Shown in pieces: positions 17,873 to 27,895 of a stretch of DNA of 64,000 bases. How positions within the stretch are numbered: the stretch's first letter is position 1; each line of letters begins with the position of its first letter. The DNA is taken from the NCBI RefSeq assembly GCF_009828585.1, contig NZ_WSRZ01000020.1, forward strand, positions 1 to 64,000. The letters run 5' to 3'. Made by a program: the position numbers and the translations under genes. The DNA is from Shewanella litoralis (lineage in GTDB: Bacteria > Pseudomonadota > Gammaproteobacteria > Enterobacterales > Shewanellaceae). Under the pieces are notes generated by a model. The model did not search any database, was not told the DNA's origin, and was given only the letters and a program-made list of their open reading frames with translations.

Positions 17873-19225
17873 GTGACACACAAAAAACATAACATTAAAA
17901 CAATACTGACCTTTATTATCCCATCCTTGATTGGTCTTTTACTGTTTATGACGCCTATCAGTGTTGATGGCGCGATCACCATTCCGATTGCCATTATTTC
18001 TAAAGCACTACAAACAGAAATGGGCAGTTCAATTCAGCTAATTGTTGCGGGCATTGTGGTATTGATGGCGATAGCCTCTTTACTGACACGTATTATTAAC
18101 CCTCAGTTTGTTCGCAAAAACCACTTTTTACGCACCCTATTAAAGGTCAATTTATTTTGGCTGGCGACACGTATTTTGGGCGCAATATTCATTGTGATGG
18201 TGTATCTGCAAGTGGGGCCTGAAATGATCACTTCTTCAGCGACAGGTGGGCTAGTCCTCAACGATTTAGTGCCAGTGTTGTTTTCAGTGTTTATTTTTGC
18301 CGGCATGCTATTACCGCTACTATTAAATTTCGGTTTGCTTGAGTTTTTTGGCACCTTACTCACCAAAGTGATGCGTCCGATTTTTAACTTGCCAGGTCGA
18401 AGCGCTATCGATTGTATGGCGTCCTGGTTAGGAGATGGCAGTGTTGGCATTTTAATGACCAACAAACAGTACGAAACACGCTTTTATACTGAAAGAGAAG
18501 CTGCGGTTATAGGCACGACCTTTTCTGCGGTATCGATCACCTTCAGCCTAGTAGTGATTTCACAAGTTAAGCTTGAGCACTTGTTTGTGCCATTTTACCT
18601 TACCGTCTGCCTAGCCGGAATTGTTGCCGCGGTTATTGTGCCTAAATTACCACCATTGTCGTGGAAGAAAGACACCTATATCGACAACACCCCACGTCAT
18701 GAAGATGACGAAAGCATACCTACAAGTCATGGGGTATTCTCCTGGGGTTTTGAGCAAGCGATGCAACGGGCATCGACTGCAGGTGGCGTAAAGCACGTGT
18801 TAGTCGAAGGAATAAAAAACGTTGTCGACATGATATTTGGCGTCATTCCTGTCGTCATGGCCATTGGTACTGTGGCGCTAATGCTTGCAGAGCACACACC
18901 AATATTTAACTACCTGGGGATGCCATTTATTCCTTTGCTAGAGCTACTGCAAATTCCTGAAGCGAGTGAAGCCTCTAAAACAATTGTGGTTGGTTTTGCG
19001 GATATGTTTATCCCTTCTATCCTAGCCAGTTCAATAGAATCTGATTTAACCCGCTTTGTGATTGCAGCGTTATCTGTGACTCAGTTAATTTACATGAGTG
19101 AAGTCGGCGCGCTCTTAATCGGCAGTAAAATCCCGGTTAACTTTTTTGAGCTGTTTGTTATCTTTATCCTGCGTACATTGGTTACACTGCCAATTATCGC
19201 ACTCATGGGCCATTTGCTCGTATAA
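17873..19225 (+). CDS. YjiH-family membrane protein (nucleoside-recognition/Gate domain)
   Basis: 450-residue polytopic inner-membrane protein resembling the YjiH family (Gate / nucleoside-recognition domains). About ten hydrophobic segments are seen, the first near residues 9-30. Two Gate-type regions surround the motifs GRSAIDCMASWLGDGSVG (about 180) and EASKTIVVGFADMFIPS (about 365). The transported substrate is not established. GTG start, with AAGGTG 9 bases upstream. It stands alone and ends in a strong terminator at 19261-19284. Confidence 0.85.
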   Translation: MTHKKHNIKTILTFIIPSLIGLLLFMTPISVDGAITIPIAIISKALQTEMGSSIQLIVAGIVVLMAIASLLTRIINPQFVRKNHFLRTLLKVNLFWLATRILGAIFIVMVYLQVGPEMITSSATGGLVLNDLVPVLFSVFIFAGMLLPLLLNFGLLEFFGTLLTKVMRPIFNLPGRSAIDCMASWLGDGSVGILMTNKQYETRFYTEREAAVIGTTFSAVSITFSLVVISQVKLEHLFVPFYLTVCLAGIVAAVIVPKLPPLSWKKDTYIDNTPRHEDDESIPTSHGVFSWGFEQAMQRASTAGGVKHVLVEGIKNVVDMIFGVIPVVMAIGTVALMLAEHTPIFNYLGMPFIPLLELLQIPEASEASKTIVVGFADMFIPSILASSIESDLTRFVIAALSVTQLIYMSEVGALLIGSKIPVNFFELFVIFILRTLVTLPIIALMGHLLV

Positions 19226-19258
19226 ATCAATACTTGCTATATTTGTGACTTACCCCAT

Positions 19259-19285
19259 AAGGAGCGCAATGCGCTCCTTTTTTTA
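19259..19285 (+). terminator. Intrinsic terminator after the YjiH-family gene
   Basis: GGAGCGCA-ATGCGCTCC stem (19261-19277) followed by seven T. Confidence 0.88.
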
Positions 19286-19395
19286 GCTTAAAAACTCAGC
19301 GAAAAAAATAAATTTCGAGTATGCTTAAGCAATAACAACATACTCAATGGTTGCGGGCAGTATCCCGTTATCACTCAATGCATTAAGGGTACCCC

Positions 19396-19761
19396 ATGGA
19401 CGATAGACGTAAGTTTTCTCGTATTTTATTTGCTGCTAGTGCTCATATTGAGCAAACAGAACAAACTTGGCGCACAAAGATTTTAGACTTGAGTCTTAAT
19501 GGGGCATTGGTGGAATTGCCTTCAGGCTACACAGGGCAGCTCAACACTATGGTCACGTTGCAATTTGTGCTACCCGACTCCGATATTGAACTGCAAATGC
19601 AAGCAGCTATTGTACACAAAACCCCAGAACATCTCGGGCTCAAATGTGTTCATATCGACCTTGATAGTATTACTCATTTACGCCGCATTATAGAATTAAA
19701 CATGGGTGATGCAGAACTACTGGACCGCGAGCTTAATTTACTGGTTACACCAACGCCTTAG
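19396..19761 (+). CDS. PilZ-domain protein, single domain
   Basis: 121 residues forming one PilZ domain, predicted to bind c-di-GMP. Both binding motifs are present: DDRRKFSR at residues 2-9 (RxxxR) and DLSLNGALVELP at about 34 (D/NxSxxG). It would act as a cytoplasmic effector or as an adaptor contacting another protein. AAGGGT precedes the ATG. It converges on radA with a shared terminator. Confidence 0.92.
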   Translation: MDDRRKFSRILFAASAHIEQTEQTWRTKILDLSLNGALVELPSGYTGQLNTMVTLQFVLPDSDIELQMQAAIVHKTPEHLGLKCVHIDLDSITHLRRIIELNMGDAELLDRELNLLVTPTP

Positions 19762-19787
19762 CAAGGTGTAGCGTTTTAGCACTAACA

Positions 19788-19818
19788 AAAATGGCAAACC
19801 AATCTGGTTTGCCATTTT
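19788..19818. terminator. Bidirectional terminator between the PilZ gene and radA
   Basis: Ten-bp stem ATGGCAAACC (19791-19800) with GGTTTGCCAT (19806-19815), with A tract before and T tract after, so it can end transcription from both convergent genes. Confidence 0.88.
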
Positions 19819-19844
19819 TTATCAATTGCCCTGCCGATTCATCG

Positions 19845-21224
19845 TTAATTAATCAGTTCAAGTAACTCGTGGATTGTTTTAACCGGAGTAATTTTAGCCC
19901 CCAAGCCTTCCATCGATTTATGGTAATTACGAAATGGAATGAAAATCTCAGTAAAACCATGTTGCGCAGCCTCTTTTACTCTGGGCACGCCACTGTCAAT
20001 AGGCCTGACATCGCCATTTAAACTCAGCTCTCCCATAATGCAGGTGGTTCGTGGGATAACAAAGTCATTCAAACTGCTGAGTAACGCGGTGACTAATGCC
20101 AGGTCGATACAGGTTTCTGATTCATCGATTTTTAAACCTCCGACGATATTAAAAAACGTATCATGGAAAATTTTGGTCTTGGTGTGTTTGCGCAAAATAC
20201 CGGTTAACATTTTAATCCGATTCATATTCAAGCCCACGCAAACACGTTGCGGAAACTCAGACTCAGTTTCTGTGGTTAAACATTGAATCTCTAATAATAA
20301 GTTACGGTTACCTTTACGAATGCAGGTAATGGTAGAACCTGGCGACTCCGTGGTAGAACCTGACAAAAAAATCTCGCTCGGATTATCGACGCTGATCATA
20401 CCGCGCTCGCTCATGCGGAAAATACCTACAGTATCGACGTCGCCAAAACGGTTTTTATTGGCTCTTAAGGTGCGAATTTGCCCATCATTAGTATCAATGT
20501 GCAATAACGAATCAACAATATGTACCAAGGTTTGCGGCCCAGCAATTTCGTTATTTTTATTCACATGAGCAATAATAAACATGGTCACGTTATTTTTTTT
20601 ACAATATTGGGTAAAGGCCTGCGCCGCCGTTTTGACTTGCGAAGGTGAACCAGGGCTACCATTGGCATTATCTGTAATAACGGCCTGAATTGAGTCAATC
20701 ACGGCAAACTTAATTTGTTTTGCTTCAAGTTCTTCGATAATTGACTCAACACTGGTTTCAGATAACAGATATAAATTGTCTTCGTCATAATTCAGTTTTA
20801 AGCGATTTACCCGATTTTTAAACTGAGATAATGACTCTTCTGCAGTACAGTATAACGACGCTGTTGATTGCGACATTCGCGCAACAAGATCTGACAATAA
20901 AGTGGTTTTACCCGCTCCAGGATCGCCCGAAATAATATTCACCGATCCCGTCGTCAAACCGCCACTTAATACTCGGTCTAACTCGCCTATACCAGTCAGC
21001 CTTTTTTCAGCTTCAACAGACTCGACTTCATTCAGTTTTTTGGCCCCGCCGCCAGCGGCTCCAGCATAACCTAATACCGCAGGACGAGACGCCGCAGTTT
21101 TAGCGTTAGACAGACGGACTTCAACTAAGGTATTCCAGGCACCGCAACGACATTGCCCCTGCCAACGCGGATAATCCATACCACAATCGTCACACACAAA
21201 TGCCATTTTTGGAGCTTTAGCCAT
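19845..21224 (-). CDS. radA: RadA (Sms) DNA repair ATPase
   Basis: 459 residues. RadA is a DnaB-like helicase that drives branch migration in homologous recombination. Seen in order: N-terminal C4 zinc finger (CDDCGMDYPRWQGQCRCG, residues 11-28); Walker A GDPGAGKTT near 97; the RadA-specific KNRFG motif near 255; a Lon-like C-terminal domain. Start placed at the ATG at 21224 (MAKAPKMAF), preceded by AGGAAG; a longer frame with 8 more residues lacks a site. Confidence 0.96.
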   Translation of the reverse strand: MAKAPKMAFVCDDCGMDYPRWQGQCRCGAWNTLVEVRLSNAKTAASRPAVLGYAGAAGGGAKKLNEVESVEAEKRLTGIGELDRVLSGGLTTGSVNIISGDPGAGKTTLLSDLVARMSQSTASLYCTAEESLSQFKNRVNRLKLNYDEDNLYLLSETSVESIIEELEAKQIKFAVIDSIQAVITDNANGSPGSPSQVKTAAQAFTQYCKKNNVTMFIIAHVNKNNEIAGPQTLVHIVDSLLHIDTNDGQIRTLRANKNRFGDVDTVGIFRMSERGMISVDNPSEIFLSGSTTESPGSTITCIRKGNRNLLLEIQCLTTETESEFPQRVCVGLNMNRIKMLTGILRKHTKTKIFHDTFFNIVGGLKIDESETCIDLALVTALLSSLNDFVIPRTTCIMGELSLNGDVRPIDSGVPRVKEAAQHGFTEIFIPFRNYHKSMEGLGAKITPVKTIHELLELIN

Positions 21225-22007
21225 GCTACTTCCTACCATTATTTTCAATATACTGTGCTATTGGTTTTGCTTGTACTAGGGCGTGTCTATCTTTGTTTAT
21301 TTTTTATGTTGAGAGCTAAAATGGATTTAGGCAAGGCGGATAATTGTGGGCATAGTTGCCCTCGGCAACTGCTCCAGCCTTGCTCTACCTCCTGCATCCA
21401 TGCAGTCGTACGTCGAGATTATCCCACGCGGCATAAAACCATTTTAGCCTCAACCCGACGGGCTGTGACAATTTTCCAGTCATACTGCCCACAAATTCAC
21501 TTATTTAGCTGGCTAAACGGCATTCATTTGCGACTGTCTGACAGAAAAATAACCGACTACATCATTTATCAACAAAGATAAACACGCCCTAATCATTCCA
21601 TTTGTGCAGTCCATCCTAGAAGCGCTGGGCTTGTGCTAGTGACTCAGTAAGTGGTTATGTAAACCAATGAGACTCGATAAACAGATGGATAGATTTAAAA
21701 ATGATTAATTGATTCAACGCAAACAAGTGAACATAGACAAACACGAGGATGACTGGTTAAATAAGTTAATAAAATGAACTTAATAGCAATGATATTAATC
21801 TTGAACCTTGCCAATGATTACATTCTTGTTCACACTGATTGTTAATTAGCGGTAAACACACTCTGCTAATTATTCAACCTAACCATATTAACGTACCCAT
21901 TATGGTTTGGTAATGAATAATTATGATTAATATCTTAAAGAGCAGCACTTTCTAGCCGATAAAATATCAGCCAGACTCACAATAAGCCCAATAAAACGAT
22001 AATATAA
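21225..22007. other. Long intergenic region between radA and the double PilZ gene
   Basis: 783 bases with no supportable gene. Left half is a 311-bp miniature inverted-repeat element (21279-21589). Right half (21592-22007) is AT-rich and contains the inverted pair TAATTAGC / GCTAATTA (around 21842-21870) and the pair AACCATA / TATGGTT (around 21888-21908), which may be operators or part of the leader of the gene at 22008; no promoter could be assigned with confidence. Confidence 0.5.
21279..21589. mobile_element. Non-autonomous foldback element (MITE-like), GGGCGTGT ends
   Basis: 311 bp flanked by TA on both sides (21277-21278 and 21590-21591). Terminal inverted repeats of about 20 bp: the left end (from 21278) and the reverse complement of the right end (to 21590) differ at one position. 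An inner inverted repeat GCTAAAATGG (21315-21324) / CCATTTTAGC (21439-21448), extendable with one bulge to about 16 bp, and a TGTGGGCA / TGCCCACA pair give further foldback. No transposase is encoded; the 142-codon open frame crossing it starts inside radA and is judged a chance frame. TA target duplication suggests mobilisation by an IS630/Tc1-type transposase, by inference only. Confidence 0.75.
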
Positions 22008-24017
22008 ATGAGTTTAGACAATCACAGTGCATTAATTGAACAACTTAAGCCGCTATTGATGGAACCTGACTTTCAGGAAATATTTGAGCAGCTTACCGTT
22101 GATGAATCCAATTCTACCCGTTTTCTCTTGAAAATGGAGCTTAACCGTATTTCATCACAATGCACCCGAGTTATCGATTTACGTGACAAAACTGAACTCC
22201 CTTGCGCAGAAGTCGTTATCGCTAACCAGCGACATTTTCTTGATGAGCCGGCAAAAGAATCATTAATCAACGCACTGCCCTTATATCGAAACAAATACAC
22301 GCTTGGAGTTTACGAACACGTCGTCAAAGCGCATAAACTGCGACGCTTAAAGCTGAGAAATATCTTACCAGAAGAGGCTACAAACGAAGTTAATCCTTAC
22401 CTTGTGCCTGGTGTTGTACTTGGTAGCTATTTTAATCGCTGTGAAGAGCGGATGAATTACAGTATCCGCATCTCAGTGACTCAGCCAGGTTTAAGTGAAA
22501 TCAATGGCGTAACGCTTGATTTGTCTGTCGGCGGTGCTCGGATAAAATTGCCACTCAAGCATCATTTAGATCCAGACAAACCGATCAAACTCAAATTACT
22601 CGAGCTCAGTGAAGAGTTTTTTGTAGATGAGATCCAGCATGGCGTTGATTATCAAATTGTCGATATCCAAAATAAAGACGGCAATGCTATTTTAAGACTT
22701 AAACGCCTAGGAGATGGTGAGGCCCTCGACAAAGTGATATCGATGGTCATTCGTAGTTATAAATTCCGCTATAAAGTCGATGTAAACGATGTCATCGTTA
22801 CTGCAACAGGTTTAGGCTATGAGCGCCATTATTTACCCTTGCTAACCCATTTACCCTTATATGTCAGTATGAAGGGGGATGTACCGCACATTACTTATGA
22901 GTTACTCGGGCGTGGTAATCAACCCATACAGCACTATTTTCAAGATGAAAATGAAGTCAGTCAATTACCGAGCTTCATTAATACTCGACGCTTAACTCAG
23001 GTGCTCAAAAACAGCACAGACACCGACCATAATTTGTTTTTTAGCTTTACGCATAATGCTCAAGGTAAATTACACTATTATTCGGCGACATTAGCCGAGT
23101 TAAAAGCCACCAAAAATCTTAACTTATTTCTTGGGTTTGCTTCATCGAAAGCCAGCTGGCGGGTATTTAAATTAATCGCCCGCCCTATTGAACATAATAA
23201 AAACTATAAAACCTCAACGCTCCCAGGTGATGATGCCCGCTATAGCGCATTAACCGAACAGCAGTTGGCGCAATTTAGCCATACTTTACAGCTTATAGAT
23301 TTAACCAATGAAGATGTACGCAGAGACTATCAAAGTTGGTTTAACAAAGCCGATGCCAATGGATTAAAGATTTTTGCTCAAGCAAAGGTCAAAAGTCACA
23401 CTATCAAAAAAGTGTCGATGCCTTTTAGCGAGCGACGCCATGAAGCTCGTTTTGCTTTTAAAACCTCAGTGACTATCCAGCAAGGGGATAAAAAAGCCAC
23501 CGGGATCACTCACGATATCTCGAGCCGTGGTTTACAGCTCATACTAGAACAAGCTATCGACTTTACCGAGCCAGCTCAGGTGACCTTGTCATTTCCGCGA
23601 CTCCAGGCTGCTGCAGGTAAAACCAATTTATCTAACTTACCTTATCAATTAATACGCAGCCGTATGAACGGCCTCACGTTGCATTTAAGTGCATTAATTG
23701 GGCATACACCTCATGAAGGTGTTGAGTTTTTAAATAAGTTGATTGCGCATAACAAACAAAAACTCGAACAATTATCAGACAATGAAGGGCAGCTAAAAGA
23801 ACTGGCAGACGGATTAAAAAATCTGTTTATGCGTCAATTACCTGGTGTGCCTTATTTTATTGAGAAAACAGTAAAATCAGCCCAAATGGCCTATATCGGC
23901 ATTGGCACAACCACAGATGAAATTAGCCATTTATTTGCCCAAGATACTGACCAGGTACTGATGTATAACCTCATGCCATTGTTAGACAATAATGTCTTAA
24001 AACAGCAAATCATTTAA
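22008..24017 (+). CDS. Large protein with two PilZ domains
   Basis: 669-residue cytoplasmic protein with at least two PilZ-like domains. The first (about 155-245) has DLSVGGARIKLP but a weak arginine motif (CEERMNYSIR). The second (about 475-590) has the full pair SERRHEARF and DISSRGLQLIL, so it is the probable c-di-GMP binding site. The N-terminal 140 residues and the central part (about 250-470) match nothing I recognise. No signal peptide or membrane helix. Related proteins occur in other Shewanella beside radA. The start has no strong ribosome site (ATAATATAA), so an alternative start is possible. Confidence 0.85.
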   Translation: MSLDNHSALIEQLKPLLMEPDFQEIFEQLTVDESNSTRFLLKMELNRISSQCTRVIDLRDKTELPCAEVVIANQRHFLDEPAKESLINALPLYRNKYTLGVYEHVVKAHKLRRLKLRNILPEEATNEVNPYLVPGVVLGSYFNRCEERMNYSIRISVTQPGLSEINGVTLDLSVGGARIKLPLKHHLDPDKPIKLKLLELSEEFFVDEIQHGVDYQIVDIQNKDGNAILRLKRLGDGEALDKVISMVIRSYKFRYKVDVNDVIVTATGLGYERHYLPLLTHLPLYVSMKGDVPHITYELLGRGNQPIQHYFQDENEVSQLPSFINTRRLTQVLKNSTDTDHNLFFSFTHNAQGKLHYYSATLAELKATKNLNLFLGFASSKASWRVFKLIARPIEHNKNYKTSTLPGDDARYSALTEQQLAQFSHTLQLIDLTNEDVRRDYQSWFNKADANGLKIFAQAKVKSHTIKKVSMPFSERRHEARFAFKTSVTIQQGDKKATGITHDISSRGLQLILEQAIDFTEPAQVTLSFPRLQAAAGKTNLSNLPYQLIRSRMNGLTLHLSALIGHTPHEGVEFLNKLIAHNKQKLEQLSDNEGQLKELADGLKNLFMRQLPGVPYFIEKTVKSAQMAYIGIGTTTDEISHLFAQDTDQVLMYNLMPLLDNNVLKQQII

Positions 24018-24191
24018 TCATCACCCTTTTGTTAACAGTTTTTTTGAATGTTGTTAACTCACCTAATTTCCGTTGATGATTATAACTGAGCGTGAAACGA
24101 AAAGCGTCGTTTTGATCAACTTTTTAGAGTTTAATTTCAATCCCTTAGGCAATTAAATAGATTTTATACGATTCCGTTTCAAGAAAAACAA

Positions 24192-24953
24192 TTAAAGCTC
24201 AAATAGTTGCACTGCATTTTTATTCAACTGTTCTAATATACAAACAGTTTCACTTTTCTTTAAAAATGAGATTTCGGACACAATTCTGTTCAAGGTTAGT
24301 GGGGTGTTGCGCGATTTTGGCTGGTCAAAAGGGCTCATACTGGGCGAGTCAGTTTCCAATAAAAAGTGCTCTATAGGTAATTCGGTCACTGCTTGCCGAA
24401 GCTTTTTAGCACTGGGATTGAGCAATAATCCACCAACACCTAATTTAAAACCAAGTGCAATGTATTGCTTTGCAGTTTGGCTATTGCCATAAAAGCCATG
24501 GATCACACCACCTCGACTCAACCTTGTCCTTGTTAATAGAGCCAGTAACTCTTGATGGGCTTTGACCGCATGTAAAATGACTGGTAATTGATAAGTTTGA
24601 GCAAGCTGCAATTGTTTTTCGAGTAACAACAATTGCTTATCTGACCAATGATGTAATTTATCTAAACCACACTCCCCCACAGCCACCAAACGCCTATTTT
24701 CTCTACATTCCTGCAGCTTTGCATCCAAAAGAGAGATTGCACGGTCGATGTCATCTGGAACATACCAAGGGTGGATCCCAAGCGCAAAGTACCATTGGTA
24801 TTGCTCGGCAAGCTCCAGCTGCTTTTGCCATTTATCAGCAGCAATCCCCGGAATGATTGCAGACAAAATACCGTGCCTTTTCATCTCAGAAACAAGTTCG
24901 TTGCGGTCATTATCAAATTCAGGCATATCAAGATGGGCATGGGTATCGATCAT
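24192..24953 (-). CDS. yjjV: TatD-family metal-dependent hydrolase (YjjV-like)
   Basis: 253 residues, TatD/YcfH family TIM-barrel metalloenzyme, a predicted DNA 3'-exonuclease or related hydrolase. Metal ligands are visible: IDTHAHLD (residues 2-9), GECGLD (near 94), VILHAVKA (near 128), GVIHGFYG (near 150) and LLETDSP (near 197). Length and position near prfC fit E. coli YjjV better than TatD or YcfH. TAGGTGAT precedes the ATG. Confidence 0.88.
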   Translation of the reverse strand: MIDTHAHLDMPEFDNDRNELVSEMKRHGILSAIIPGIAADKWQKQLELAEQYQWYFALGIHPWYVPDDIDRAISLLDAKLQECRENRRLVAVGECGLDKLHHWSDKQLLLLEKQLQLAQTYQLPVILHAVKAHQELLALLTRTRLSRGGVIHGFYGNSQTAKQYIALGFKLGVGGLLLNPSAKKLRQAVTELPIEHFLLETDSPSMSPFDQPKSRNTPLTLNRIVSEISFLKKSETVCILEQLNKNAVQLFEL

Positions 24954-25123
24954 ATATCACCTACTAATATTGTAACGGTCAAAGACAAAACACCTTAACG
25001 ATGAGCATTGTTCCAATGACCTATAATGAAATATAAATAGCTGTAAATCACTGACATTTGCAAACAGCAACCTTGGCTCACACAAAAATGATAATTACTG
25101 TGACGTCAGACGTAAAAGCATAA

Positions 25124-25152
25124 TAAAAAAGGTGGCAAAGCCACCTTTTTTA
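25124..25152 (-). terminator. Terminator after prfC
   Basis: Stem AAGGTGGC (25129-25136) / GCCACCTT (25140-25147), three-base loop, with T tract on the - strand side. Confidence 0.88.
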
Positions 25153-25178
25153 CATAAATGAAACAAATTGATTAACAA

Positions 25179-26759
25179 TTAGTGTTCGCGGGTCTTAGCA
25201 AACTCAATGTCTGGATAACGTTCCATAGACAGATTCAAGTTAACCATGGTTGGCGCAATATAAGTTAGGTTATCACCACCATCCAAAGCAAGGTTTGGAC
25301 TACACTTACGACGAAACTCTTCAAGTTTACGTTCATCTTTGCAATAAACCCAACGTGCGGTGCTCACACTAATGCCTTCGTAAATGGCTTCAACGTTGTA
25401 TTCACTTTTTAAGCGCCCTACTACGACTTCAAACTGCAACACACCAACGGCTCCAACAATCAAATCATTGGAATCAATAGGTCTAAACACCTGCACAGCG
25501 CCTTCTTCAGACAACTGCACGAGGCCTTTAAGTAGCTGCTTTTGTTTTAATGGATCTTTTAAGCGAATTCGGCGGAACATTTCTGGTGCAAAGTTAGGTA
25601 CACCCGTAAAGCGAATTTTTTCACCTTGCGTAAAGGTATCACCGATGCGCATGGTGCCATGGTTATGCAAACCAATAATGTCACCTGGGTATGCGGCTTC
25701 TGCACGATTACGGTCACCGGCCATAAAGGTTAACGCGTCACTCACGTTGACATCTTTACCAATACGCACATGATGCATTTTCATGCCTTGCTCATAGCGA
25801 CCAGAACAAACACGCATAAAAGCGACACGGTCACGGTGCTTAGGATCCATGTTTGCCTGGATCTTGAAGATAAAACCAGAGAATTTCTCTTCATTTGGTA
25901 ATACTTCACGAGCATCTGTTTCTCGTGGCAGTGGCTTAGGCGCCCACTCAACGATACCATCGAGAATATGGTCAACACCAAAGTTGCCTAACGCGGTACC
26001 AAAATATACAGGCGTTAATTCACCTTTCAAAAATGCATCTTGGTCAAACTCATGCGAGGCACCAGCAACTAATTCCATTTCATCACGGATATCCGATGCG
26101 TATGAGCCTAGCACTTTATCGAGTTCAGGATTATTCAATCCTTTAATGATGCGCTCTTCTTGGATGGTATGCCCCATACCACTTTGGTACAGAATCACCT
26201 CGTCACGCAGAATATGGTAAACACCTTTAAACTCTTTACCTGAACCAATCGGCCAAGTAATTGGCGCACAGGCCATTTTTAAAATGTCTTCAACTTCATC
26301 CATCAACTCAATTGGATCACGAATGTCACGGTCACATTTATTCATGAACGTTACGATAGGTGTATCGCGTAAACGAGTGACTTCCATCAGCTTAATGGTT
26401 CGGTCTTCTACACCTTTGGCTGAATCGATCACCATCAAACAAGAGTCTACAGCGGTTAGTGTACGGTAGGTGTCTTCTGAGAAATCTTCGTGACCTGGCG
26501 TATCAAGTAAGTTGATAAGTGCGCCACCGTAAGGAAATTGCATCACAGAAGTCGTGATAGAGATACCACGATCTTTTTCCATCTCCATCCAGTCAGACTT
26601 AGCATGTTGTCCTGACTTTTTACCTTTTACCGTACCGGCTTTTTGTAAGGCCTGTCCGAATAACAGTACTTTTTCGGTGATGGTGGTTTTACCCGCATCG
26701 GGGTGCGAAATGATGGCGAAGGTACGACGCTTGTCGACCTCAACGTTGTTGCCTGACAT
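25179..26759 (-). CDS. prfC: Peptide chain release factor 3
   Basis: 526 residues. RF3 is a GTPase that removes RF1/RF2 from the ribosome after peptide release. G1 motif [13 protein letters not shown] (residues 18-30), G3 DTPGHEDFS and G4 NKCD are intact. EF-G-like domains follow. Length equals the usual 526-529. AAGGTTAAC precedes the ATG. It has its own terminator, and nlpI upstream also ends in a terminator, so it is probably transcribed separately. Confidence 0.97.
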   Translation of the reverse strand: MSGNNVEVDKRRTFAIISHPDAGKTTITEKVLLFGQALQKAGTVKGKKSGQHAKSDWMEMEKDRGISITTSVMQFPYGGALINLLDTPGHEDFSEDTYRTLTAVDSCLMVIDSAKGVEDRTIKLMEVTRLRDTPIVTFMNKCDRDIRDPIELMDEVEDILKMACAPITWPIGSGKEFKGVYHILRDEVILYQSGMGHTIQEERIIKGLNNPELDKVLGSYASDIRDEMELVAGASHEFDQDAFLKGELTPVYFGTALGNFGVDHILDGIVEWAPKPLPRETDAREVLPNEEKFSGFIFKIQANMDPKHRDRVAFMRVCSGRYEQGMKMHHVRIGKDVNVSDALTFMAGDRNRAEAAYPGDIIGLHNHGTMRIGDTFTQGEKIRFTGVPNFAPEMFRRIRLKDPLKQKQLLKGLVQLSEEGAVQVFRPIDSNDLIVGAVGVLQFEVVVGRLKSEYNVEAIYEGISVSTARWVYCKDERKLEEFRRKCSPNLALDGGDNLTYIAPTMVNLNLSMERYPDIEFAKTREH

Positions 26760-26779
26760 GTTAACCTTGCACTAGCCGC

Positions 26780-26806
26780 TAAAAAAGGCGCAAATTATAG
26801 CGCCTA
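26780..26806 (-). terminator. Terminator after nlpI
   Basis: On the - strand AGGCGC, 8-base loop, GCGCCT, then a run of T (the + strand shows AAAAAA at 26781-26786). Short stem but well-formed tail; it lies 20 bases upstream of the prfC start. Confidence 0.7.
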
Positions 26807-26834
26807 TCGACAGAATTGGCTAGGCAAACTATGT

Positions 26835-27746
26835 TTAGCTCTTATTAGCTAATTCAGCAGCCTGCTGAATGAAGTTTTTCATCCTTGCCAATTCAATCCT
26901 GGCATAACGATGCTCAACAAAATCATAAATGTTTGTCGCCAAGGTTAACCGATAAAAATTCGCCGCTTGTTGATACTGACCATTAGCGGCAGCTTGCTTC
27001 GCTAAGTAAAAATAGGCTTCACATAAACGTTCTGCGTATTCTTTAGGTTGAGATAAGCCGACTTTGGCCGCAGCAAACACTTGCTCTTGATTAATTTTAC
27101 CTAAATAAAAATCGACTAGCACACTCGCCCAGTCTTCACTTTTTAACTGTTGGCGTTGAAGTGCTAAGTCAGCTAAAGCTTGATTCTTATCTACCGCAGA
27201 TGACATCAAATACAGCCACAAAACCCGATAACCGTCACTCGGGTCGCGCGCGAGAAAAGCTTGCATGTCTTCTACGGCTAATTGAAAACGTTCACCATAA
27301 TATAATGCGATGCCGCGATTGAGGTAAGCGTAGTCATAACCAGGAGAAAGCTCTAATACGCCATCAAATGCTTCATAGGCGCTGTCAAATTCACCTTCTT
27401 GGGTGTAATAAATACCTAAAAAGTTATAAGCATCGGCTAAATCAGGTTGTAGCTTAATCGCTTGATGAAAATCAATTCTGCCTAATAAACGTAAACCGAC
27501 ACTGTCGTAGATTACGCCACGGTCGTAATGAAAACGTGCACGTTGTTCGTCTGTCAGTTCCATTGTCGCTAAAATTTCATTCAACTTAGCCAATGTGACT
27601 TCCATTTTATAATCTGGCATAACCGGTGCAACGATCATTTGCCCAGTGACATTCTCACTCGAGCTTTGCGTAGCTGCACAGCCTGACAACAACATACTTG
27701 CACCGACAACAACGGCAATAACTGTGGTGCGTAGTTTACATTCCAT
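26835..27746 (-). CDS. nlpI: NlpI lipoprotein, TPR adaptor
   Basis: 303 residues (E. coli NlpI 294). Outer-membrane-anchored TPR protein which, in E. coli, delivers substrates such as the peptidoglycan hydrolase MepS to the protease Prc. A signal peptide with lipobox LLSGC (cysteine near residue 23) is present. TPR-type helices run from about 60 to 190 (for example ADAYNFLGIYYTQEGEFDSAYEAF in part). Located just downstream of pnp, as in many Gammaproteobacteria. Confidence 0.94.
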   Translation of the reverse strand: MECKLRTTVIAVVVGASMLLSGCAATQSSSENVTGQMIVAPVMPDYKMEVTLAKLNEILATMELTDEQRARFHYDRGVIYDSVGLRLLGRIDFHQAIKLQPDLADAYNFLGIYYTQEGEFDSAYEAFDGVLELSPGYDYAYLNRGIALYYGERFQLAVEDMQAFLARDPSDGYRVLWLYLMSSAVDKNQALADLALQRQQLKSEDWASVLVDFYLGKINQEQVFAAAKVGLSQPKEYAERLCEAYFYLAKQAAANGQYQQAANFYRLTLATNIYDFVEHRYARIELARMKNFIQQAAELANKS

Positions 27747-27840
27747 CCGCTTGACCTTATCAGGTTGTATTAATATTCAATATCATAGCAATCTGGCCAT
27801 CTAAGAGCTATGGACGAACACAGATTATTTTAATAAACAT

Positions 27841-27872
27841 AAAAAAAGGAGATCATATGATCTCCTTTTTTA
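27841..27872 (-). terminator. Terminator between pnp and nlpI
   Basis: Perfect palindrome built on AAAAGGAGATCA / TGATCTCCTTTT, with A and T tracts on either side. It implies that nlpI has its own promoter or depends on read-through. Confidence 0.88.
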
Positions 27873-27895
27873 ATCGCTTAACACGCTAAACTACA

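Noticed and set aside
21153-21581. 142-codon open frame across the radA start and the foldback element
   Set aside because: It begins inside radA and runs through both inverted repeats; Cys/Arg-rich product without a domain. Judged a chance frame, not a transposase.
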